A stretch of DNA of 64,000 nt, taken from positions 682,001 through 746,000 of the forward strand of contig NZ_AP018248.1 in the NCBI RefSeq assembly GCF_002368295.1, given 5' to 3'. Below, piece by piece: positions 26,886 through 36,906 of this stretch. Within the stretch, counting starts at the first letter, position 1; each line of letters opens with the position of its first letter. The notes beneath the pieces were generated by a model. The model saw nothing but the letters and a program-made list of their open reading frames with translations, was not told where the DNA came from and did no database searches. Position numbers and translations under genes: made by a program. This stretch comes from Tolypothrix tenuis PCC 7101 (GTDB lineage Bacteria; Cyanobacteriota; Cyanobacteriia; Cyanobacteriales; Nostocaceae).

Positions 26886-27932
26886 TCAGCGAATTCTGAC
26901 AAACCCAGATCGGGCGATCAATTCCTGCCCCTGCTCAGTTAAAAGTAAGTTGGCATAAGCAACACCTGCTTGCTGCTCGGTTTGACCAGTCTGTTTGACC
27001 ACCACAAACAGATTGCGTGTAATCGGGTATTTTCCGGATTGGAAAGCCTCAATGTTCAATTTGTTTCGTTTACCAGGACATTCAGTCGGGAGGACAAATG
27101 GTTCTTGGTAAGGAGGAACGTATGCCCCTTGCGTCCGCCCCAACGGTAAGGGTCTAATTGAGCATTGAGTAACCACCTCTGGGGCAGAAGCGTAATAGAT
27201 ACCGCCAGGACTACCAGCCAATTTTTGCAAGGCTTGGGTGGTTGTGGAGATAAATTCCACCTGAGATCCGAAAGATTGACCACCCAAGATGTCTTGGACA
27301 AAAAGCTCTACTGTACCGCCATCATTTATACTGCGGGAGTAAGGCTTGATGGGAAGATTTGGCCCTCCAACCTGGCTCCAATTATTAATCTTGCCTGTGT
27401 AAATAGACTTCAGTTGGTCTAAAGTCAGACCTGGTATATTGAGGTTGGCATTAACTGCTACAGCTAACCCATCAATTGCCACGGGAATTTGATTAAGGCT
27501 AAAACCGCGTTGTTGGGCACGGCTTAATTCTTGATCTAGAAGTGGTCTAGAGGATTGAGCAAAAGCTAGTTGACCATCAATGAGTGACTGTATACCAGTA
27601 CCAGAACCAGGAGCTGCATTGCTAGGCTCTACATAACGCAAGCGAAACTCAGGTTTGGTAGCTGTAATTGCTGAGTCAACCGTCAGCCGAATTGGTGCCC
27701 AAGATGTGCTGCCTCCATAGTTAAATAATCCTATAGGGACATTTTGAACATCAGCAAAAGTTTTGCCACTAGGTTTTTCGGTTGCCGCCTGGGGCTGATT
27801 TGTATTTTTAGAAATACTTTGATTAAGCTTAAAATTATTATTTCTGGTAAACCACCAAAAACCGCCAGCTACTAACCCAACGGTAATTAATAGAGATAAA
27901 ACCAGAATAGGTGTTTCATTTTTTTGAGACAT
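26886..27932 (-). CDS. Membrane-anchored PstS-like phosphate-binding protein (copy 1)
   Basis: 348 aa. An uncleaved-looking N-terminal membrane helix (about 9-28, VLSLLITVGLVAGGFWWF) is followed by a polar linker and a PstS-type periplasmic binding domain from about 65: GLFNYGGSTSWAPIR (the GGS/T phosphate loop), APGSGTGIQSLIDGQLAFAQSSRPL, IPVAIDGLAVAVN, LDQLKSIYTGKINNWSQVGG and the C-terminal YPITRNLFVVVK. Paralogous to 28390-29430 over its whole length. There are no pstC/A/B genes beside it, so it may serve as a sensor or feed a distant transporter rather than belong to a local ABC operon. Confidence 0.88.
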   Translation of the reverse strand: MSQKNETPILVLSLLITVGLVAGGFWWFTRNNNFKLNQSISKNTNQPQAATEKPSGKTFADVQNVPIGLFNYGGSTSWAPIRLTVDSAITATKPEFRLRYVEPSNAAPGSGTGIQSLIDGQLAFAQSSRPLLDQELSRAQQRGFSLNQIPVAIDGLAVAVNANLNIPGLTLDQLKSIYTGKINNWSQVGGPNLPIKPYSRSINDGGTVELFVQDILGGQSFGSQVEFISTTTQALQKLAGSPGGIYYASAPEVVTQCSIRPLPLGRTQGAYVPPYQEPFVLPTECPGKRNKLNIEAFQSGKYPITRNLFVVVKQTGQTEQQAGVAYANLLLTEQGQELIARSGFVRIR

Positions 27933-28389
27933 AGCACATTAGCCTGTATGTCGATTAAATACAAGTGTGAGACCAATCCAAAATACTCTTCTCCTGACGG
28001 GGAAGCTGCGCTAAGGGAACGCCAAAGGCAAACACAATTCAAAATTAATAAGCTTTGACAGAATCTAAGTTTTTAAGTTTTAATGTGTTGTTGAATTTTA
28101 GGGAATAGGTATGAGAAAACTGTGAGATTTTTGAGCCAATGTGTTGCGGAGATTTCCCGCGTTGTAGCCAGTAGCGTGATTTTGGGTTGAATAATCCCTA
28201 CTGCACTAATTCCTTGTCCTTGCCAGATTGTATGGCACGGGAGTGAGAACCGCTATATTTTTAACTAAGGAAATCACCGAAATATAATTTAATATTTTGG
28301 GCTTTAAATCTTTAATAAAGCTAAGAGTAAATCTAATATCCAAAATTGATTAGCTGTTTTAAGGTGTAATTTATATAACCAATATTTTA
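27933..28389. other. Spacer between the two PstS-like genes
   Basis: About 460 nt. Includes a short GC-richer patch at about 28000-28035 (GGGGAAGCTGCGCTAAGGGA), like dispersed repeats common in Nostocales, in otherwise AT-rich DNA. I found no PHO-box repeat upstream of copy 1. Confidence 0.5.
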
Positions 28390-29430
28390 TTAGCGAATTC
28401 TGACAAATCCAGCTTTAGCAATTAATTCTTGACCTTGAGGTGTCAGCAGCCAATTAGCATAAGCTTCTCCAGCTTGCTGATCGCTTTGTCCATTTTGTTT
28501 CACAATGACAAATAACCGCCTAGTAATCGGGTATTCAGCTTTTTGAAAGGCAGTGGTATTTATCTGGTTACGCTTTTGCGGACATTGTTCTAGAGGAACA
28601 AAAGGTTCTTTGTAAGGTGGAATGATTTGATCTGATGTCCGTCCCAGGGGTAAAGGTTGAACACTACATTGTCCAACTACTTCCGGAGCAGAAGCATAAT
28701 AAATTGCGCCAGGATTCTTGGCGACTTCCTTTAAAGCTTGAGTTGTAGTGGCGATAAACTTGACATTGGCAGCAAATTTTTCACCTGCCATAATATTTTG
28801 ATCAAAAAATTCGATAGTGCCTCCCTCTTCTAAACGGCGGGAGTAAGGTGTAATCGGTAGATTGGGGCCATTCACCTGTTGCCAGTTAGTCAGTTTACCC
28901 GTATATATATCCTTAAGTTGTGCCAGAGTTAAACCAGGAATTTTGAGGCTGGGATGAACTGCGATCGCAATCCCATCAATTGCTACTGGAATTTCTTTGA
29001 GTTTAAATCCCCGTTGTTGAGCCTTCTGATATTCTTCGTCTTTCAATGAGCGAGATGACTGAGAAAAAGCCAACTGGTTATCCAACAGCATTTTAATCCC
29101 AGTACCAGATCCAGGCGCACCAGTTGTGGGATCTGTGTAACGTAATTGAAACTGGGGCCATAGCTTTTGCATTCCTGGTTCTACTTCTTTGCGAATGGGG
29201 GCCCAAGTGGTGCTTCCCCCATAACTAAATAATCCTGAAGGAAAAGCATTTGTTGTTTGAGTAATGTCATTCTGCGGCTGAAAAACTTGGCGGGAAGAAT
29301 TATTAGTAAAACTCTCAATTACACCAGAGTTGTTAGCCAACCACCAAAATACAACACCCACTAACCCTAGTGTGATGGTCAAAGTTAAAACCAAAACACC
29401 AGTTTCATTCGTTCCGTTCCGTGGCGACAT
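28390..29430 (-). CDS. Membrane-anchored PstS-like phosphate-binding protein (copy 2)
   Basis: 346 aa from the ATG at 29430; an upstream in-frame TTG at 29463 would add residues before the membrane helix. N-terminal hydrophobic segment (VLVLTLTITLGLVGVVFWWLA), then the PstS fold: GLFSYGGSTTWAPIRKEV, APGSGTGIKMLLDNQLAFSQSSRSL, IPVAIDGIAIAVHPS, LAQLKDIYTGKLTNWQQVNG and the final LIAKAGFVRIR shared with copy 1. A PHO-box-like direct repeat lies 57 nt upstream, so SphR control under phosphate starvation is likely. It lies between the Ser/Thr kinase gene and copy 1, all on the minus strand. Confidence 0.9.
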   Translation of the reverse strand: MSPRNGTNETGVLVLTLTITLGLVGVVFWWLANNSGVIESFTNNSSRQVFQPQNDITQTTNAFPSGLFSYGGSTTWAPIRKEVEPGMQKLWPQFQLRYTDPTTGAPGSGTGIKMLLDNQLAFSQSSRSLKDEEYQKAQQRGFKLKEIPVAIDGIAIAVHPSLKIPGLTLAQLKDIYTGKLTNWQQVNGPNLPITPYSRRLEEGGTIEFFDQNIMAGEKFAANVKFIATTTQALKEVAKNPGAIYYASAPEVVGQCSVQPLPLGRTSDQIIPPYKEPFVPLEQCPQKRNQINTTAFQKAEYPITRRLFVIVKQNGQSDQQAGEAYANWLLTPQGQELIAKAGFVRIR

Positions 29431-29486
29431 AGTTGTAGTTTTGATTTGTAGATATACAGGCAATGTCCCATTTTGAAGATGTTTAA

Positions 29487-29505
29487 AGGTTAACAGAAGG
29501 TTAAG
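29487..29505 (-). promoter_or_regulatory. PHO-box-like SphR site
   Basis: On the minus strand two direct 8-mers, CTTAACCT (29505-29498) and GTTAACCT (29494-29487), are separated by 3 nt, giving the 11-bp period of cyanobacterial PHO boxes (YTTAAYYW repeats). The site is 57 nt before the start of PstS-like copy 2. The usual third repeat is not evident. Confidence 0.65.
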
Positions 29506-29626
29506 CTTTAATTGTTATTCGCTGCGATAAATATTAAAAAATAAATAATTTGCATTTTATTAAGCTGATTTAATAAATTGTAAAATAGCTAACCTCTAAA
29601 ATGAATTTCATCAGACTGCTAATGAT

Positions 29627-31024
29627 TCACAGAATTAAGGAAAGCAATTTGTAAATCAACCGAAATAGTGCAGTGAGTGCAATACTTACTAATGCAGCAG
29701 CAATTGCCAACACAACTACTTGCTGAATGCCAAGTTCACTGCGTAATAAAGGCAGAAAAAAGATAATCGCAAAAGTAATTCCGGGAATAATTAATAAATC
29801 TAACTTTTCAATCCACCTTCTAGTTTGGGCGAAAATTAGCATCCCCAAAATCAAAGCGGAAACACTGAGAGTAGTAATTAAGTTATGTAACAAACTAAAA
29901 AGAGCGATCGCAATTAATGCACCTTCAAATCCGCTAAAAGCTGCGCCTGCTAATAATTCCCAAGTCGAAAAAGTTGCTACTGGTGGTAGCGATGGTGAAA
30001 CAACAGCGGGAGAACTTTTGACTGGTGGTAATGTCCTAGATTTGGGTGAAATTTGTGTTGGTGGCGTTAACTTTGATGTACTAATTCCAGCCAGTGCATC
30101 TAAAACTTCTTGCGCTGACTGAAAGCGTTGATTGGCAGCAGGTAGTAACATCTTATCTAAAATTTCCGCTAGACGTGGTTGCACATTTACTAGCGTGCGC
30201 CAGATCCACTGATTACTATAGCCATCAAATAACTTAGTTGCTTCCTGGCCAGTCAGCAAAGTCAGAACAGTTACAGCTAAAGCATATAAATCTGTAGAGG
30301 GGAAAACCTGATTTCCGGCCATCTGCTCAGGTGGTGCAAATCCCATAGAATAAATTCCTGTGGAAGCAGCAGCTGGAGAATTAGTCACTTGCTTAACTGC
30401 ACCAAAATCTAATAAAAAAAGTTTGCCGTCACGACGGCGCATAATGTTAGAGGGTTTAATATCTCTATGGATAATGCCGCGCTCATGAACAAACTTTAGT
30501 ACCTTGAGGATTTCTTGCAGTACCTCGAAAATTTCCTGTTCGGAGAATTTCCCTTTTTTAATTAATTCTTCCTCAAGATTCTCTCCATTAATATATTCTT
30601 GTACTAAATAAAAAAATTGGTCTTGCTGTCCTGATTGCAAGCCCTGAACTGTAATCGGAAAAAAAGCAAATAAATCGGGTATTTGGTCGTGTTCGTTGCC
30701 TATATGGGCTAAAACTTCTGCTTCTCTTTCAAATAACTGTTGTGCGAGATGCAGTTGAGTCAATGTTAAATTCCCTGTAGGTTGAAACTGCTTAACTACA
30801 CATTGGCGCATTCCTGGAATCCGGCGGTCGAGTGCCAAAAATGCTGCTCCAAAACCGCCTCTACCTAACAACTTGATGGGCACATAGCGACCATCTAGCA
30901 TCAATGGCATTCCGCAGGCAGTGCAGTATTTTTGTTGTGCTGTTTTGAGCGTCGTGTGATCATCCAAATCCGCAAAATAGTTTTGAGGACGTGGACAGCG
31001 TGGACGAGTGCAGTAAACTTCCAT
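29627..31024 (-). CDS. Membrane Ser/Thr protein kinase with N-terminal zinc-ribbon
   Basis: 465 aa. Four cysteines at 5, 10, 34 and 37 form a probable zinc-binding head, common in cyanobacterial Hanks-type kinases. Kinase domain at about 47-315: G-loop LLGRGGFGAAFLA, Lys in CVVKQF, catalytic HRDIKPSN, DFG in LLDFGAVKQ, and APPEQM in the activation region, all intact. A Pro/Ser linker is followed by four hydrophobic segments (about 355-465), so the kinase domain is tethered to a membrane. It lies upstream of two PstS-like genes on the same strand; joint function in phosphate signalling is inference. Confidence 0.88.
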   Translation of the reverse strand: MEVYCTRPRCPRPQNYFADLDDHTTLKTAQQKYCTACGMPLMLDGRYVPIKLLGRGGFGAAFLALDRRIPGMRQCVVKQFQPTGNLTLTQLHLAQQLFEREAEVLAHIGNEHDQIPDLFAFFPITVQGLQSGQQDQFFYLVQEYINGENLEEELIKKGKFSEQEIFEVLQEILKVLKFVHERGIIHRDIKPSNIMRRRDGKLFLLDFGAVKQVTNSPAAASTGIYSMGFAPPEQMAGNQVFPSTDLYALAVTVLTLLTGQEATKLFDGYSNQWIWRTLVNVQPRLAEILDKMLLPAANQRFQSAQEVLDALAGISTSKLTPPTQISPKSRTLPPVKSSPAVVSPSLPPVATFSTWELLAGAAFSGFEGALIAIALFSLLHNLITTLSVSALILGMLIFAQTRRWIEKLDLLIIPGITFAIIFFLPLLRSELGIQQVVVLAIAAALVSIALTALFRLIYKLLSLIL

Positions 31025-31033
31025 TTTAGTTAT

Positions 31034-31241
31034 TCGTCAATAGTCCATAGTCAGTAGTCCATAGTACAGCGTGCGTAAATCAAGTTATTTCCAACACAGT
31101 GGTAGAGCCTAGAATCAAAGTCTTGTGAGTGTCAGTTTTTCCAAATCAAGTTACCTAACGCACTGGCTCTTTGGATTTCTTAGGCAGCGGTAATAGTCTT
31201 TTTAACTAATGACTAATGACTAATGACTAATAACTAATGAC
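31034..31241. repeat. Heptanucleotide STRRs between kinase and rbcR
   Basis: AGTCCAT-type repeats at about 31034-31075 and five or so TAATGAC heptamers at 31204-31241. No gene in the roughly 220-nt gap. Confidence 0.7.
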
Positions 31242-31247
31242 CAGAGG

Positions 31248-32261
31248 TTAGTCTTCGTCAGTGGAGTTTGGTATTACTGCATCCAATGTATTGACCATTA
31301 AATTTTTTTGTGTCAATTTTAACACATTGTGGTTCCATCCAGGGGTAGCAAACTGGGGCAAGATTTCTTGACTAAATGCCTCTGCTGCCTTAGAGCGATA
31401 GCGATTGGGATTAAAAATCAGCCAAAGTGTGCGCTTCACTACAACCCCTTCAATCGGGGCACAGTGCAATACACCCATTTGTAACTCTTTCGCAATGGCG
31501 GAGGTTGAAACAAAAGCAGCCCCTAAACCCGATTGCACGGCATTTTTAATGGCTTCTATGGAATTTAATTCCATTTCAATTTTAAACCGCCTAGTATCAA
31601 TCTCACAGCGTGCTAACACTTGGTCAATAACTTTGCGGATAGTGGATTGGGAATCTAAAGCAATGAATTGGAGTTTATAAAGGTCGTCTTTTTGAATAGT
31701 TTCCAGTTTGGTTAAGGGATGAAACACAGGTAATATCAGCACCAGTTCATCTTCGGCGTAGGGGATAATTTCCAGAGACTCAGCTAATTCTCCAGGAATC
31801 TCACCGCCAATAATTGCTAAATCCACCTGTCCGTTAGCGACACTCCAAGCTGTGCGCCGCGTTGAGTGGACATGTAATTGTACAGCCACATCAGGATATT
31901 TTTGTCTAAACATCCCAATCATCTTCGGTAGCAGATAGGTACCAGTGGTTTGAGAAGCACCGACAATCAAAGTGCCACCCTGGAGATTTTGCAAATCTTC
32001 AATAGCGCGACAGGTTTCTTGACACAGGCTCAGGATTTTTTCCCCGTAACTGAGAAGTAAATGTCCAGCTTCTGTTAATTGAGCACGTCGTCCTCCACGG
32101 TCAAATAAAGGTACGTCTAGCTGCCGTTCTAAGTTTTGCACTTGTAAACTGACAGCAGGTTGAGAAACATAAAGACTATCAGCGGCGCGCTTGAAGCTCC
32201 CTTCTAGGGCGATCGCTTTGAGAATACGTAACTGATCTAAAGTGAAAGGAAGGTCAGACAT
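31248..32261 (-). CDS. rbcR: LysR-type regulator RbcR
   Basis: 337 aa. N-terminal winged helix LDQLRILKAIALEGSFKRAADSLYVSQPAVSLQVQNLE (shown in part) and a LysR substrate-binding domain from about 95 (GTLIVGASQTTGTYLLPKMIG). The opening MSDLPFTLDQLRILKAIA and GGRRAQLTEAGHLLLSYGEK match the cyanobacterial RbcR group as I recall it; the family activates Rubisco or carbon-uptake genes in response to carbon metabolites. It is divergent from the NnrU-like gene and lies near ndhF-ndhD, an arrangement I recall from Anabaena. NdhR/CcmR is the close alternative, but its N-terminus differs. Confidence 0.85.
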   Translation of the reverse strand: MSDLPFTLDQLRILKAIALEGSFKRAADSLYVSQPAVSLQVQNLERQLDVPLFDRGGRRAQLTEAGHLLLSYGEKILSLCQETCRAIEDLQNLQGGTLIVGASQTTGTYLLPKMIGMFRQKYPDVAVQLHVHSTRRTAWSVANGQVDLAIIGGEIPGELAESLEIIPYAEDELVLILPVFHPLTKLETIQKDDLYKLQFIALDSQSTIRKVIDQVLARCEIDTRRFKIEMELNSIEAIKNAVQSGLGAAFVSTSAIAKELQMGVLHCAPIEGVVVKRTLWLIFNPNRYRSKAAEAFSQEILPQFATPGWNHNVLKLTQKNLMVNTLDAVIPNSTDED

Positions 32262-32478
32262 AAGGCTAAACCTACAAACAAGAAAGGAGCGGCTTTAGCA
32301 AGAAATCAGCATTTCACACTGAGATTGATCAGTGTGATTAATTGCATCTTAAACTGGGAAGATTGACTCGAAACAGACAGTAGCACAACATCTTGACTAA
32401 AGTCCCCTTTTGAATACTTTGTGGTATTTGTGGTACTGATCTAATTTTTCTTTAATTTACTTCACCTACGTATAAGTT

Positions 32479-33195
32479 ATGATGCTGACTTCTTGGTTAA
32501 CCCCCAGTCATTTTGTCATATTGGGGTTACAGTTAGTTTTTGCGATCGCGCACAGTGGTGGTGCTGCTTTACGGCCTGTGGCAGAAAAATACATTGGGCC
32601 AAGGCTTTATCGGATTTTATTTGCCTTAGTCAGCCTGCCTTTGGCTGTAATATTAATTATTTACTTTTTTAATCACCGTTATGATGGTTTGCAACTTTGG
32701 CAGGTAAAAGATGTACCTGGTGTACAAATTTTAGTTTGGGTGCTGTCGGCGATTTCTTTTATATTTTTATATCCTGCTACATTCAATCTACTAGAAATTG
32801 CCGCCATCCAAAAGCCTGAGGTTCATCTTTACGAAACAGGAATTATTCGCATCTCCCGTCATCCCCAAATGGTAGGACAAATAATTTGGTGTGTTGCTCA
32901 TACCCTCTGGTTAGGTACCACGTTTACCCTAGTTACCTCGATTGGTTTGGTGCTGCATCACTTGTTTGGTGTTTGGCACGGGGATCGCCGCCTCACTCAA
33001 CGCTATGGTGAAGCTTTTGAAATTGTCAAACAACGGACTTCAATTATTCCCTTTTTAGCAATTATTGATGGTCGTCAATCTCTGAAATTGGCAGAATTTC
33101 TCCGTCCTGCCTATTTAGGAGTAGCAATTTTTGTGGCATTGCTTTGGTGGTCGCACCCCCTGTTATTGGCAGCAACTAGTAAGTTAACATGGTAG
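32479..33195 (+). CDS. NnrU-family membrane protein (Z-ISO related)
   Basis: 238 aa with about six membrane helices. Conserved His-containing motifs FAIAHSGGAALRP near the N-terminus and ISRHPQMVGQIIWCVAHTLWLG in the middle fit the NnrU family. Plant 15-cis-zeta-carotene isomerase (Z-ISO), a haem enzyme, belongs to the same family and has a similar RHPQ motif, so a carotenoid or redox role is possible; this is inference. Two adjacent ATG codons (32479, 32482) could start it. The neighbours, RbcR and NDH-1 genes, suggest a photosynthesis setting but do not fix its function. Confidence 0.82.
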   Translation: MMLTSWLTPSHFVILGLQLVFAIAHSGGAALRPVAEKYIGPRLYRILFALVSLPLAVILIIYFFNHRYDGLQLWQVKDVPGVQILVWVLSAISFIFLYPATFNLLEIAAIQKPEVHLYETGIIRISRHPQMVGQIIWCVAHTLWLGTTFTLVTSIGLVLHHLFGVWHGDRRLTQRYGEAFEIVKQRTSIIPFLAIIDGRQSLKLAEFLRPAYLGVAIFVALLWWSHPLLLAATSKLTW

Positions 33196-33600
33196 CTTTA
33201 GATGATCCCCGATATCAGAAGATAATGCTCAAATAGATGAAAATATCAAATTATCCATTGCTACCAAATCAATGTACGATAAATTCAAATAGCTGCGAGT
33301 GGGGGTGTATGGAGTCGGTTTGAGATTTGAAATTGATAGTTGCTAAACAATACATTGTGCTAGGAAAGAAATAGCATCTCTAGTCTAAATTGTCAGATAA
33401 TAGTGGCTATTAAGACTTGAAAATCCAAAAAAGTAACCGTGAATGTCGCGCTGGCTTTGATCTCAGCGCCGCAATCAACGCGCTCAATTTTGTCTAACTA
33501 TTTTGTATCCAATAGAGCGTCTATCGGCAGTAACTTGCTTGCCAATGCCACTACTGCTGATAATTAGTTTGATTAAAAACCCTATAATTCTAGAGGCATC
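33196..33600. other. Intergenic spacer
   Basis: About 400 nt between the NnrU-like and thioredoxin genes. Some GC-rich short segments (GTCGCGCTGGCTTTGATCTC) but no clear hairpin, repeat or ORF. Confidence 0.5.
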
Positions 33601-33981
33601 ATGGTGTTGTCGGTTAGTGAGCGGACATTTACTCAAGAAGTTTTAGAATCTCCAATTCCGGTTTTAGTAAATTTTGAAGCACCCTGGTGTGGCTTGTGCC
33701 GCATTATCCACCCCTTGTTATTACAATTTCAAGACGAATGTCAGGAGCAAATAAAATTAGTTGGTGTGAACGCTGACCAAAATTTTAAACTTTCTACCAC
33801 TTATCGCTTAAAGTCACTGCCCACTTTACTGTTGATTGAGAATGGCACCATCCAGCATCGTCTTGAGGGTTTTCGTGGCAGAGATGATTTACGCAGAGCG
33901 CTAGAAGAAATTAAAGTGAGCTATAGCGATCGCTCTGTGAGCTACAATAGCCCAAAAACCGTAGACTTAGGCTGTCGCTAA
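33601..33981 (+). CDS. Thioredoxin-fold protein with WCGLC active site
   Basis: 126 aa. Thioredoxin fold: VLVNFEAPWCGLCRIIHPLL with both redox cysteines but Leu replacing the usual Pro of WCGPC; cis-Pro in SLPTLLLIENG; VNADQNFKLSTTYRLKS. The variant CGLC motif should alter redox potential and partner choice, and I recall it from a cyanobacterial class (TrxC-like). The C-terminal tail of about 20 residues after the fold is polar and ends GCR, with a third Cys. A terminator lies 165 nt downstream. Confidence 0.88.
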   Translation: MVLSVSERTFTQEVLESPIPVLVNFEAPWCGLCRIIHPLLLQFQDECQEQIKLVGVNADQNFKLSTTYRLKSLPTLLLIENGTIQHRLEGFRGRDDLRRALEEIKVSYSDRSVSYNSPKTVDLGCR

Positions 33982-34146
33982 GTCTAGTCGCTGATTTTTT
34001 AATGCAAAATTTTTCACTTCTGAGGTAGAAGCCTCAGGATTAATTCTGGGAATCAATCGAAAATCCCAAATACTAAATCCAAAGTTGATTGACTGTTGAC
34101 TATATAATGATTAATTTGATCAAGCAAATCTAAAACCAAGCTTAAC

Positions 34147-34180
34147 ACCCCACCGCAATCCCTACCGGTGGGGTATTTTA
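34147..34180 (+). terminator. Rho-independent terminator after thioredoxin gene
   Basis: Stem ACCCCACCG (34147-34155) / CGGTGGGGT (34166-34174) followed by ATTTTAT. The GC-rich stem in AT-rich DNA is clear; the T tract is short. Confidence 0.7.
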
Positions 34181-34319
34181 TGCTAAAGGGTGTGTGTCAC
34201 AATTATTAACAGTTCGACCTGACAGTTGCCTGAGGACGGATAGTTGACCGTAACGGAGATTGCTTGAAAGTTAAGATGTTTACCCTAACCAACGGCAAGC
34301 CATTCGGAAAACTACGAGA

Positions 34320-34500
34320 AACCTAGCACTAACTGCAGTTGCCTGGGTTGGGAAAATGCAACTTGTTTGCTACTCTTTGGGAAGCCCCCTGGATCATGTC
34401 TACAAGTCCCTGCGGTTCAGACCCATCCTGGGGGAAGCCACAGCAGTGTCTCTTAACTTCTTTCTCTGTTCTAGTCCTCTGAAGACCGTCAGCAGCACTG
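34320..34500 (+). ncRNA. Candidate 6S-like structured RNA (or structured ndhF leader)
   Basis: A conspicuous hairpin has arms CCCCCTGGAT (34385-34394... with one T-T mismatch) and ATCCTGGGGG (to 34434), a further GTCT/AGAC stem and an apical region containing TGCGGTTC. It is followed by GAAGCC and flanked by unpaired stretches and a possible outer TGCT/AGCA pairing, as in the 6S central bubble. The order CCCCTG ... ACAAG ... GCGGTT ... GAAGCC recalls gammaproteobacterial 6S RNA. I could not find a convincing long closing stem, and a second hairpin (AGTTGC/GCAACT, about 34337-34362) precedes it, so this may instead be an ndhF 5' leader structure. Ends are approximate. Confidence 0.38.
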
Positions 34501-34539
34501 TTTTAACTTAGTCAAGAATCCTAAAAGTACGCGTCAGTG

Positions 34540-36639
<2,100 letters not shown>

Positions 36640-36649
36640 GTGCCATCCT

Positions 36650-36700
36650 GAGTGCTGAATTCTGAGTTTGAATTCAGAAAATAATTCAGAGTCAGCACTC
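36650..36700 (+). other. Hairpin between ndhF and ndhD
   Basis: Near-perfect inverted repeat GAGTGCTGAATTCTGA (36650-36665) / TTCAGAGTCAGCACTC (to 36700). There is no T-run, so it may be an attenuator, an RNA-stability element or a repeat within the 267-nt gap rather than a terminator. Confidence 0.5.
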
Positions 36701-36906
36701 CTTCGACAATTCATCATCTGATTTTCTAGTGAATAGCCAAATAGTATGTTTAATAGAGATGAAGGCGGGTGAATCGATTGACCTACCTTCATCTTTCTTC
36801 ATTTTTGTTAAATCAACCTAACAAGGGAGACTAAATCTCAAAAAAGCTGCTACTTAATAGCTAGTGACTTTTTGCCAAACATGATTTTGATTGCAGGCGA
36901 ACGGCG

